Shown here one piece after another: positions 1-10,397 of a stretch of 27,330 nucleotides of DNA (positions are counted from its first letter, which is position 1; every line of letters begins with the position of its first letter). Both the position numbers and the translations under genes were made by a program. The stretch is from CAYTLW01 sp964438735 (GTDB lineage Bacteria; Myxococcota_A; UBA9042). The DNA is taken from NCBI GenBank assembly GCA_964438735.1, contig CAYTLW010000104.1, positions 1 to 27,330 on the forward strand. Direction: 5' to 3'. The notes below the pieces were generated by a model that ran no database searches, was not told the origin of the DNA, and saw only the letters and a list, made by a program, of their open reading frames with translations.

Positions 1-497
<497 letters not shown>

Positions 498-500
498 CGA

Positions 501-3500
501 TCAGAAGCCGAGCGCGCGGACCGGCGTCATTCGCCAGCCGTAGCCGTCGCCCAGTTGACCGTCCGAGCCATCTCCCCAGCAGAAAGCCTTGCCGTCCTGG
601 GCCGTGGCGCAACTGTGGCGATGGCCGGCGGCCATGGTCGTTATCTTGGCCGAGGCCGTGAAGACGTTGACGGGCGAGGAGGCGGTCTTGGCCAGGCCGT
701 CGCCCAACTGGCCGGCGGTGCCCAGCCCCCAACACGACACGTCACCGGCGGCGTTGCGGGCGCAGGTGTGGTGATCGCCGGCGGCCACGTGGTGGATGTT
801 CACAGTGGCATTGACCGGATTGACGCTCGAGACCGTCTTGCCGTTGCCGAGCTGGCCGTGGCTGTTGTTGCCCCAACAATAGAGGTGCCAGCTTTTACCC
901 ACCGCGCAGGCGTGGGCGCCGCCGGCGGAGATGCTGGAGTTGAACATCCACGGCATGATGAAGGGCAGGAACACCCCCTGCGGGTTGTAGTGATGGGACT
1001 TGCTGCCGTTGCCGAGTTGGCCGGTGTGGCCGTTGCCCCAGCACTTCACCGAGCCGTTCTTGTAGCCGGCGCAGCTGAAATCATGGCCGACCATGATCGC
1101 CTTGGCGTCGGTCGGCGCCTTGGTCTTGACCACGCCGACCGGCTTCTTGTTGTCCTGCACCCCGCTCTGGAAGATGTTGTTGGCGCCCCAGCACTTGACC
1201 TCGCCGATGTCTGTGAGCGCGCAGCTGTGGCCGGTGCCCGACGCCACGTAGGTCGCGCCCGTCAAGCCGGGCACCTTGACCGGTTTGGCGGAGACGCCGC
1301 CGCCGCCGGTGCCGTGCTGGCCGGTGGCGTTATCGCCCCAGCACCACACCACCTTGGTCTTGTCGGTGGCGCAGGTGTGCCGCTGACCGGCGGAGATGGA
1401 CGTCAGGTCCTTCAGCCCTGGCACCTTGGTGGGCACGGCGCTGCCAGCGCCGCCCTGGGTGCCCTGGCCCATCTGGGCGTGACCGTTCGTGCCCCAGCAC
1501 CAACCGCCGCCGTCCTTGTCGATGCCGCAGGTGTGAAACTGCCCGGCTGTGATGTCGATCAGCGGCACGCCGATGACGACCGGCGAGGGCTTTGACACGC
1601 TGGCGTCGCGGCCCAGGCCGAGCTGGCCGTTGTTGTTGTGGCCCCAACTCCAGAGCCCGCCATCGGTAGCGATGGCGTGAGTGGCGCGCTGGCTGGCGCG
1701 GATCGACGTGATGCCGCCCAGCCCCTTGACCGCGATGGGGCCGTTGGTCCCGGTGGCGGAGGCGGGCCCGAGCTGGCCGTAGACGCCGGCGCCCCAGCAG
1801 GTGACCGCGCCGCCTTTGTGCAGCGCGCAGCTGTGCTCCCTGCCCGCGGCGACGGCCATGGCGTCGGTGACGCCCGCGACCTTCTTGGGTAAGGGGTGGT
1901 TGGGCTTGGCGGGTTTGCCATCGAGCTGGCCGCTGGTCGCTCGTCCGAAGCAGTAGACCTCGCCCGAGGTGTTGACCGCGCAGGTGTGGTAGCGGCCGGT
2001 CGTGGCGTGGATGACGTCGCCGAGGCCGCCGATCTTGGTTGGCACGAGGTGTTTGCCGCTGGGCGAACCGAGTTGACCCTTGGAGGTGTCGCCCCAGCAA
2101 TGCAGCTTGGCGTTGATGTCGACGGCGCAGGTGTGGGCGGTGTTGGCGACCAGGTTCGAGGTGCCGACTCCCAGGCCCACGGCCGGCTTGGCGATGTTGC
2201 TGTCCTGGCTTTTGCCGTTGCCGAGTTGGCCGTACAACCCCCGGCCCCAGCAGCGGACATCGTTCTTGGTGGTGGCGCAAGTGTGGTAGTCGCCCGCGGC
2301 GATCTCCTCGGCGCCGCTGATCCCCTTGACCTTGGCCGGCGCCGGACTGTTGACGTTGCCGCCGTCGCCCAGTTCTCCATTCTTGTTGTGCCCCCAACAC
2401 CAGACGCTGCCGTCCTTCTTGATGGCGCAGGTGTGAGCGTGACCTGCCGCGACGGCGATCGCGCCGGTGATGGCCTTCACCTGCGTCGGTTTGCCGGCGA
2501 ACGTCGTGCCGGGCAGGCCCAGGCTGCCGGTGTCATCGTTGCCCCAGCACCAGACGCTGCCATTGTGGGCCACGGCGCAGAGGTGCTCGCTACCGGCGGC
2601 GACCTGCTTGAAGCCGGACTTGCAGGCGCCGGCGGCGCAGACGCCGGTATCCCCACAGGAGCTGCCGTCTTTCATCTTGGTATGGCTGCAGCCCTTCTTG
2701 GCGTCGCAGCTGTCCTTGGTGCAGAGCTCACCGTCGTCGCAGGAGACCTTGGCCGGCACCAGCTTGCGGATCAGGTGGTCGGCCTGGCCGATGTTCAGCA
2801 CGCCCTGGGGGCCGAAGGCCAGGGCGATGGGGTGGGTCAGCGTGGCCTTGTCCAGGGGGCCGTCCAGGTTGCCGGACTTCGACCCGCCGGCCACCGTGAC
2901 CACTTCGCCCGCGGCCAGGATGCGCCGCACCCGATGATTGCCGTTGTCGGCCACGTAGACATCGCCACCGGGGCCGACGGCCACGTCCTGGGGCGAGCTG
3001 AACTGCGCCTTCGCCGCCGGCCCGTCCTTGAACCCCTTGGTGCCATTGCCCGCGAGCGTGCTGACCGCGCCGCCGGGGACGACCTTCCGGATGCGATGAT
3101 TGCTCCGATCGGCGACGTAGATCGACCCGTCGGGTGCCAACGCCACGCCCAGCGGATCGTAGAAACTGGCGGCCGCGACCGGCCCGTCGGCGAAGCCCGC
3201 CTTGCCCGTGCCCGCCACGGTGGTGACGACGCCCTCGGGGGTCACGCTGCGGATGCGCTGGCCGAGCTCGCCCACCCAGGCTGTGCCCTCGTCGTCCACG
3301 GCGATGGCGTGCGGTTGGTAGAACCTGGCCGCTGCCCCCTTGCCGTCGGCGTAACCGGCGATGCTGCCGGCGACGGTGATGACGTCGCCACCGGCCTCGA
3401 TGCGACGGATCCGGTTGTTGCTGTTGTCGGCCAGCCAGACCCGACCCTTGCCGTCGACATCGACGTCGACGGGCATGTTGAAGGCCGCCTGCGTTCCTTT

Positions 3501-6500
3501 GGCGTCCTTGTACATGCGCACGCCAGTGCCCGCTACGGTGGCGACATCAGCGCCGGCGCTGATGGAACGAATCCGCTGGTTGTACTGGTCGGCGACGAAC
3601 AGCTGGCCTTTGCTGTCTGCAGCCAGGCCGACCGGCAGCGCAAACCGCGCCGAGGTGCCCTGGCCGTCGGCGAATCCGCCGCCGATGGCACCGGCGACCG
3701 TCCACACGGTGCTGGTGGTGGCCGGCGTGCATGCGCTGGTCGCGCACTGCTGCGACAGGGTGCATACGTTGTTGTCGTTGCACGGCGTGCCGTTCTTCTG
3801 TCCGGCGCACGTGGTGACCTCGCAGACCCCTTCGAGGCAGCTGCCAGCGGGGCATTTTGCGCCATCGGCGGCGGACTTGCTCGAGCAGCCAGTGGTCGGC
3901 GCGCAGCTGTGCAGGACGCAGCCGTCGCCGCTGCCGCAGTCCTTGGCCGTGCCCACCTTGCAGGCCCCGGCGCTGGTGCAGGTGTCGCCGATGGTGCACA
4001 GGCTGCCGTCTTCGCAGGCGCTGCCGGGCTTGGCTTTGCTGTGCGCGCAGCCGCTCTTGGGGTCGCAGCTGTCTGCGGTACAGCCGTTGGCGTCGTCGCA
4101 GTTGGTCGCCGGCAGGGCCACCCTGCGGATCCGGTGGTTGAGCCGGTCGCAGAGCCACATGGCGCCCTGGCCGTCGAACGTGATGCCGGCGGGGATGGCG
4201 AACTTCGCCTTGGCGCCGGCGCCGTCGGCGAAGCCGTTCAACTTGCCGGCGATGGTCTGCACCACGCCGTCGAAAGAGACCCGCCTCACCGCGTGCTGGG
4301 TCGTGACCACCAGGCCGCCCGCCGGGTCGAGGGCGATGCCCACCGGGTTGGGCAGCCCGGCTGCCTTGCCCTTGCCATCCACGTGGCCTGTGGCCCCGCC
4401 CGCCACCGTCGTGACGACGCCCTTGGCGTCGACCCGTCGCACCCGGTGGCCGCCGTTCTCCGCCACCCAGATCACGCCTTGCTTGTCCACCGCCAGGTCG
4501 TAGGGAGCGTTGAACTTCGCCGCCGTGCCGGTCGCGTCGAGGTAGCCGGCCTTGCCGCCGGCCAGGGTCTTGACCTCGCCGTCCGGGGCCACCGAGCGGA
4601 TGGCGTGGTTGCCCAGATCGGCCACCCAGATGTTGCCGCCGGCGTCGAGGGCGATGCCCATAGGCGTGCTGAAGCGGGCCTGGCTGCCCTTGCCATCCAC
4701 CTTGCCCACCAGGCCGCCAGCGATGATCGAGACCTTGCCCGCCGCGTTCAGCTTCTTGAGCCGGTGATCGCTGATCAGGAACAACGTTCCCGAAGGATCC
4801 ACCGCAAGCCCGCCCAGGTGCGCCAGCATGACTTCGGACGCGGCGCCCTCTTGCGGGCCGGTGAAGTTGCCGCCGACTGCGGTCTGCACCAGCCCGGAGG
4901 GCGAGACCTTGCGGATGGCCCTGTTGTCCAGGTCGCCGACGTAGAAGGCGCCGAAGGGGCCGCGAGCGATGAAGGTCGGGTGGTGGAAGCGGGCCTTGTC
5001 ACCGGGACCGTCGGCAAACCCCGGCCCGCCGGCGACGGTGCTCACCTGCCAGGCGGTCGGCGCTTTGCAGCTGCCAGAGGCGCAGACCTCGCCAGATGTG
5101 CACTTATCACCATCCTCGCAGGGTTTGCCGGTCTTGGTCGGGTCGGCGACGCCGTCGCTGCAGACGAGCTTGCCGGCCTTGCAGGCGGGTTTGCCCTGGC
5201 TGCAGCCGCCTTTCAGCACGCAGGTGCCGCCGGGCTTGGCCTTCTCGTCGGGCATGTGGCTGCAGGTGGCCGACTTGGTATCGCAGATGTCCAGGGTGCA
5301 CGGGTTGTCATCGCTGCAATCGACGAAGGGGGGCACGACTTTACGGATGCGGTGGGCGCTGTGGTCGACAAAAGTGAGCACGCCAACCGCGTCGATGTGC
5401 AGGCCTGTCACCCAGCCCATGGCCGCCTTGTCGGCCGGTCCGTCGGTGGCGCCAGGCAGACCCGTGCCGGCTACGGTGGCCACGCCCGCGCCGTCGATCA
5501 TGCGGATGCGCATCTGCTCGCCGATGTAGAGCGTGCCGCCGGGGCCGACGGCGATGTCGAAGGGTTGTTTGAAGACCGCCTGCGCGGGCGCGCCGTCCTG
5601 GTAGCCCGACGTGCCGACGCCCGCCACCGTGGTGACCCCCCCCCGTCGGCGAGATGCGTCGGATCCGATGGTTGCCCGAGTCGGCCACGAAGACGTGGCC
5701 CTGGGCATCGACCGCCACACCCCATGGCGACGAGAAGGACGCCTGGGTCCCCTGCCCGTCGGCGGAGCCAGCCTTGCCGGTGCCCGCCACGGTGCTGACC
5801 ACGCCGCCGGCCGTCATCTTGCGGATCCGGTGGCCTGCGTCGGCGATGTAGGAGGTGCCGTCTTTGGCGATGGCGATGCCCTTGGGCGACAGGAAGCTCG
5901 CCGCCGTGCCCGTGCCGTTGACGTGGGCGGCCTTGCCGTTGCCGGCGATAGTGGTCACGGTGCCGTCCATGGCCACCTTGCGGATGGTCCTGTTCAGGCC
6001 GTCGGTGACCAGCAGGTCGCCCAGCGGCGCCAGGTCGGCGTGGTGAGGCTGGTAGAAGCGGGCCTTCTTGCCCTTGGCGTCGACGTTGCCCTCGACCGGC
6101 CAGCCGGCCAGGGTGGTCACCGTGCCGTCGGTGTCGATCCGCCGGATCCGGTGGGCGTAGCGCTCGACCACGAACGCGACCCCCTTGCTGTCGACGACCA
6201 CGTCCATGGGGCCGTTGAAGGACGCGCCAACCCCCTTGCCTTCGAGCATGCCAGCGCTGGCGCCGGCCCAGGTGTGCACCATGGCGCCAGTGGCTGCGAC
6301 GCACTTGCCGCCGGCGCAGGTCTCGCCCAGCGTGCAGGCGTCGCCGTCGTCGCAGGCCATGCCGGGGGCCTGGCCGGTACAGTCCGGGACCACGCACAGG
6401 CCCGACTTGCAGGCGCCGGACTTGCTGCATGCGGCGCCTTCGGGCTGGGCCGCGTACTGGCAGCCCTTCTTGGGGTCGCAGATATTGGTGCTGCACAGGT

Positions 6501-8565
6501 CGGGCGGTACGCAGGATGGCTTGCCCCCGGGCTTGCACGCCCCCTTGGCATCGCAGAGGTCGTTCACCGTGCAGAGCGTGCCATCCTCGCAGGGCAAGCC
6601 GGCGGCGACGGGTTTGTGCAGGCAGCCCGAGCCGCCGTCGCAGCTGTCCAGGGTGCAGGCGCTCTTGTCCTCGCAGCTGTTGCCGGGAGGCACGAAGCGT
6701 CTGACCTTGGCGTTGCCCGTGTCGGCGATGTAGAGGATGCCGCCGGGTCCGGCAGCGACGGCCATCGGACCGTTGAAGGACGCCTTGGCGGCGCCACCAT
6801 CCAGCGCGCCGGCGACGGTGGGCAGGCCGGCGATGGTGGTCACCGTGCCATCGCCGGCGATGCGGCGCAGCACGTGGTTGCCGGTATCGGCCACGAAGAC
6901 CACATCGGTCGGACCCGGTGTGATCCCCGAGACGCCCTTGAAGCGGGCGACCTCACCCTTGTCGTCGGCGTAGCCTGGCTTGCCGCCGGCGACGGTGATC
7001 ACGGTGCCCGAACCGTCCACCCGGCGGATGCGGCTGTTGCCTTCGTCGGCCACATAGATGAAGCCATTGGCCGCCAGGGCGATGTGGTGGATGGCACCGA
7101 ACTTCGCCTTGGCTCCCTGGCCATCGGCGAAGCCCTTGCTGCTGCCGGCGTGGGAGGTCACCTGCCCGTCAGCGGCTCGTTTGCGGATGCGGTAGTTGTC
7201 CCGATCGGCGATATAGGCGTGGCCGGCGGGCGCCACCTGGATGGCCGTGGGATTGCTGAACCAGGCGTTCAGGCCCTTGCCATCCTTGTACCCCTTGCCC
7301 AGGCCGGCGAGGGTGATCACCTTGCCGTCGCCGTCGATCGTCCGGATGCGGTTGTTGCCCGAGTCGGCCACCCAGATCAGGCCCTTGGGCCCCAGGTCGA
7401 CGCCGGCCGGTCGGGTGAAGCGCACCATCTTGCCCGTGCCCTGCGAGTAGCCGGCAATACCCGAGCCCGCCACGGTGGTGATGGTGCCGTCAGGCGTGAT
7501 GCGGCGGATGGTATGACCGGCCGTGTCGGCCACGTACACGATGCCCGCGCCGCTGACGACGAGCCCCGAAGGACCGGCCAGTCGGCCGACACCCGGGCCG
7601 CCATCGATGTAACCCTGGCCGCCGGCGAGGGTCTCCACCTCGGCGCCGCCCGGTGACACGCACTTCTGGTCTTTGCAGACCTCCTTGGTGGTGCAGACGT
7701 TGCCATCATCACAGGCCGTGCCGTCGGCCAGGGCCGCGCAATCCGGCACGCACTTGCCGGTCGCGCAGACCTTGAAGTTGCCGCACGCCGTGCCGTCCTT
7801 GGCGGGGTCGAAGATGCAGCCCTTCTTGGGGTCGCAGGACGGGTTGAGCGTGCACGGGTCGTCGTCCTTGCAGGTGACCTTCGAGCCGGCAACGCACACC
7901 TTCGCCTTGCATGTATCGCCTTCGGTGCAGAGGTCGCCATTATCGCAGGCGCCAACCTTGGCGGTCGCGGTGCAACCCTTGGCCGGTTCGCAGCCGTTGG
8001 TGGTGCATTTGTTGCCGTCGTCGCAACTCACGCCGTTTCCGGGCACGCATTTGCCGGCTTTGCAGGCGTCCTTGTCGGTGCACTTGTCGCCGTCGTCGCA
8101 GATCTTGCCGTCGGCCACGATGTCGGCGACGCAGGTGCCCGCCTTGCAGAGGCCCTGGACGCAATCCCCCTTGCCCAAGGCGGCGCACTCGTTGTCGGCG
8201 GAGCAGTAGGTGGTCGTCCCGGTGGCAGCGTCGGGGGCGTCCGCGGCATCCAATCCGCCATCCTTGTCCGTGACCGTGTCTGCGCCCGTGTCCGTGACCG
8301 TGTCTGCGCCCGTGTCTGTGACCGTGTCTGCGCCCGTGTCCGTGACTGTGACCGTGTCTGAGCCCGTGTCCGTGACCGTGTCCGTGACCGTGCCCGTGAC
8401 CGTGTCCGTATCCGCGACAGTACCCGCGTCCGCGTCCGAGACGACGCCCTCTTCGGTGTGGAAGAGGTCCTTGTCCACGTAGGGCACGTCGCAGGCAGCC
8501 GCCGTGCAGACCAGCCCGGCCAGCAGGATGGGGGATATGGCGTTGTGCACTCGGTCGCCCTTCAT
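501..8565 (-). CDS. Giant multi-propeller surface lipoprotein (CTDC modules, 4x NHL, 14x RCC1), interrupted by a one-base frameshift
   Basis: Two overlapping reading frames (8565 down to 5341, and 5720 down to 501) form one gene once one G is removed from a nine-G tract at 5636-5644, giving about 2687 aa. The start follows GAGGGAG on the coding strand. Residues 1-25 are a lipoprotein signal (Cys25 after TAAA), followed by a Thr/Asp/Val repeat. Then, approximately: Cys-rich Dicty_CTDC-like modules (110-300), six NHL blades (310-625), Cys modules, six NHL blades (767-1080), Cys modules, six NHL blades (1175-1485), Cys modules, six NHL blades (1623-1940), a short Cys module, and fourteen RCC1 blades (1993-2687) ending at the stop. 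NHL blades show ...VADxGNHRIRR...G.VTTVAG; RCC1 blades show HTCA...CWG...GQLG. The protein is expected on the outer surface, as a binding scaffold rather than an enzyme. It sits between a TPR gene and an ABC ATPase gene on the same strand. Ligand unknown. Confidence 0.9.
5636..5644 (-). other. G9 homopolymer at the frameshift of the giant lipoprotein gene
   Basis: Nine consecutive G on the coding strand lie inside the fourth blade of the second NHL propeller. With nine G the upstream frame reads HRIRRISPTGGGHHGGG and leaves the repeat consensus; the consensus resumes one frame over. With eight G the blade reads HRIRRISPTGGVTTVAGVG, which has exactly the residue spacing of neighbouring blades such as HRIRKVVPGGAVSTLAG. 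So the tract is one base long relative to the intact frame. It may be a sequencing error, a true mutation or a slippage-based switch. Confidence 0.9.
8266..8412. repeat. In-gene tandem repeat (about 24-bp unit) encoding a TDTGADTV-like linker
   Basis: A run built from CGTGTC(T/C)G(T/A)GACC-type pieces, with three near-perfect 24-bp units containing GTGTCTGCGCCCGTGTC, followed by more divergent units. On the minus strand it encodes an acidic Thr/Asp/Val linker (TVTDTGAD repeated) between the lipid-anchor Cys and the first Cys module of the giant lipoprotein. Such a linker would space the protein away from the membrane, and the DNA repeat could change in copy number without breaking the frame. 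Confidence 0.85.
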
Positions 8566-8614
8566 GTCTGGACTCCCTCTTTCGCCTTGCGAGTTTCGTC
8601 GGCTTTGACGCCGA

Positions 8615-9529
8615 TCAGAACGCGACCGCCAGGGTGAACGAGCGGCCCGTCGGGCCCGGCATCAGGGCCACGTCGCCGCCGTCGGACATGCCCCACAACA
8701 GGTACGCGCCGGCGCTGGCGACGGCCACGCCGGCGAACGTGGACACGGCCCAGAGCTTGCGATCGCTGTTGAGCTGGTCCTGCTCCGCCGTGTACTCGTT
8801 CCACTCCAGGTCGGGGATCTTGTCGCTACTGTCGCGCTTGTCGGTCTCTTTGGTCAGCGCTGCCTGGTCGCTCTCGACCCCCGCCCACATGACGCCGCCG
8901 AGACCGGCTGCGATCAGGCCGACGCCGAGGCTGGCCCAGCCGGCGGGTTTATTCCAGGGGGACGGCGCCTCCTTGCTGACGCCCGGCGGTGGGTTCGGCG
9001 CGCTGACGGCTTTGACCGGCGTCTTTGGCGGGGCCTTCGACGGCGCCTTCGCCTCGGGCGACACCTTCTTTGGGGGCGTCTTGGTCGGCGCTGTGGCCGC
9101 CGCCTCGCCCGGTTTGCGACCCTTGACGCCGAAGTGCTTGCGGGTCTCGATGATCTCCTTGAGGTGCAGCTGGGCCCGCCGCTTGGTCTCGGCGTCGACG
9201 TCCTTCAGATCGATCACCCGCTGGTAGTCCTTCTGCGCCGCGTCCAGCTTGAATGCACGCTGTTCTGCCCGCGCCGCGTTGAACAGGAAGCCCGGGATGG
9301 GGTGGATCTGGTAGGCCTGGTGGAAGAGCTTCGCCGCCTGTTCGTAGCGCCCCTCCTTGTAGTGCAGCTTGGCCAGCTCCAGGGCGCCGAACGCGGCCTT
9401 CTCGCGACTGGCGTCGGCCGCCTGGATGTCTGGCGCCGCCGCGACCCCCATCATCAGCGCCGCCACGATCGCCCCGCGTGCCCAGGTCACCGTCCTGACT
9501 TTGCGCGATGTCTGGCGTAGATGACCCAT
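8615..9529 (-). CDS. TPR-containing exported protein with two C-terminal hydrophobic segments
   Basis: A 304-aa protein of a kind common in myxobacterial genomes. The start at 9529 (MGHLRQTSRK) was chosen because GAGAGG lies about 8 bases upstream; an in-frame ATG at 9592 would add 21 residues but has no ribosome binding site. An N-terminal hydrophobic signal (GAIVAALMMGVAAAP, ending near IQA-AD) is followed by a tetratricopeptide region (LAKLHYKEGRYEQAAKLFHQAY, then FLFNAARAEQRAFKLDAAQKDYQ). Next come a Pro/Lys/Ala-rich linker and two hydrophobic helices (WASLGVGLIAAGLGGVMWAG and LWAVSTFAGVAVASAGAYLLWG). The TPR part is predicted to face the periplasm and bind a partner protein. The gene ends 49 bases before the giant lipoprotein start on the same strand, so it may act in that protein's export or assembly (inference). 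No enzymatic motif is visible. Confidence 0.85.
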   Translation of the reverse strand: MGHLRQTSRKVRTVTWARGAIVAALMMGVAAAPDIQAADASREKAAFGALELAKLHYKEGRYEQAAKLFHQAYQIHPIPGFLFNAARAEQRAFKLDAAQKDYQRVIDLKDVDAETKRRAQLHLKEIIETRKHFGVKGRKPGEAAATAPTKTPPKKVSPEAKAPSKAPPKTPVKAVSAPNPPPGVSKEAPSPWNKPAGWASLGVGLIAAGLGGVMWAGVESDQAALTKETDKRDSSDKIPDLEWNEYTAEQDQLNSDRKLWAVSTFAGVAVASAGAYLLWGMSDGGDVALMPGPTGRSFTLAVAF

Positions 9530-9592
9530 GACAACCTCTCGGCGGACCCCAACGGCATGGTGGCGGGTCCAATGCGATACGACGCGGCTCAT

Positions 9593-9613
9593 CGTGTCAC
9601 AGCGGGAGACACG
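9593..9613. other. Short inverted repeat between rubrerythrin and TPR genes
   Basis: CGTGTC and GACACG form a 6-bp perfect stem with a 9-base loop, 63 bases beyond the rubrerythrin stop and upstream of the chosen TPR start. It has no U-tract, so it could be a weak terminator, an operator or chance. Confidence 0.2.
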
Positions 9614-9675
9614 CTTTCAAGATGCAGGTCTTCCACTGCGCGCGCGGGGCCGAGACAAGACCCTTGGTGCCACTC

Positions 9676-10251
9676 TCAGTAGTTCTCTGCCAGCCGCTCG
9701 AAGTGCTTCTGGGCGTGATTGCAGGCCGGGCAGTTATGGGGCGCTTCGTGGCCCTCGTGCACGTAGCCGCAGTTGCGGCACTTCCACCTCGTCGGCTCGT
9801 CCGAACGCCACACGCTACCCGCCTCCACCGCCGCGAGCAGGGCCCGAAAGCGCTCCTCGTGGGCTTTCTCCGCCTTGGCGATCATCTGGAAGGCGGCCGC
9901 GACTTTCGGAAAACCCTCCTCCTTGGCGATTCGCGCGAACTCGGGGTAGAGCTCGGTCCACTCCTCGTGTTCCCCGGCTGCGGCGGCGGCGAGGTTCTCC
10001 GCCGTGGTGCCGATGACGCCTGCGGGGTACGCGGCGGTGATCTCGGTGGCGCCGCCTTCAAGGAACTTGAAGAAGCGCTTGGCATGCGCCTTTTCGTTGA
10101 TGGCGGTCTCCTCGAAGAGCTCGGCGATCTGCAGGTAACCCTCCTTGCGGGCCACGGAGGCGGCGTAGTCGTAGCGGTTGCGGGCCTGCGATTCGCCGGC
10201 GAATGCGGCGAGCAGGTTCTTCTCGGTGCGGGATCCGGCGATTGTGGTCAT
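9676..10251 (-). CDS. rbr: Rubrerythrin
   Basis: A 191-aa di-iron peroxide-scavenging protein with a C-terminal rubredoxin-like domain. The start at 10251 (MTTIAGSRTEKNLL) follows CAGGAG with a suitable gap; a longer in-frame start at 10323 is not needed. The four-helix ferritin-like part shows AFAGESQARNRYDY, EETAINEKAHAKRFF and MIAKAEKAHEERF, which supply the Glu and His ligands of the di-iron site. The C-terminal part has CRNCGYVHEG and CPACNHAQKHFERL, the two CxxC pairs of the iron-binding rubredoxin fold. Family knowledge: it reduces hydrogen peroxide in the cytoplasm with electrons from rubredoxin or a reductase, typical of anaerobes and microaerophiles. The gene is divergent from ccsA with 146 bases between them. 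All key residues appear intact. Confidence 0.96.
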   Translation of the reverse strand: MTTIAGSRTEKNLLAAFAGESQARNRYDYAASVARKEGYLQIAELFEETAINEKAHAKRFFKFLEGGATEITAAYPAGVIGTTAENLAAAAAGEHEEWTELYPEFARIAKEEGFPKVAAAFQMIAKAEKAHEERFRALLAAVEAGSVWRSDEPTRWKCRNCGYVHEGHEAPHNCPACNHAQKHFERLAENY

Positions 10252-10397
10252 GTCGCGAACTCCTGGAGCTGATCGGATTGCGGGGGCGAACGTCGTGCGG
10301 TCGACGCTGCCGACACAAGACACAGGACATTTCTCCCGGCAATCCTAGGCTCTGAGCGGTCGGTTTCCGGCCCACTTTCCACCGTCGGTCCGTCGCC

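Noticed and set aside
3533..4158. Several short Arg-rich frames on both strands within the giant gene.
   Set aside because: They overlap well-supported repeats and show the composition of GC-rich shadow frames.
1896..5798. A 1300-aa plus-strand open frame antisense to the giant lipoprotein gene.
   Set aside because: It is a shadow caused by high GC at third positions. The minus strand has clear NHL, RCC1 and Cys repeats, while the plus frame is low-complexity Ala/Gly/Asp/Arg without domains.
5611..7656. A 681-aa plus-strand open frame with repeated VGHxD-like words.
   Set aside because: The regularity is the reverse reading of the NHL repeats on the minus strand.
10360..10375. CGGTTTCCGGCCC occurs both before ccsA and after the GAF gene (near 16565).
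   Set aside because: A single 13-base GC-rich match with different flanks; chance is a sufficient explanation.
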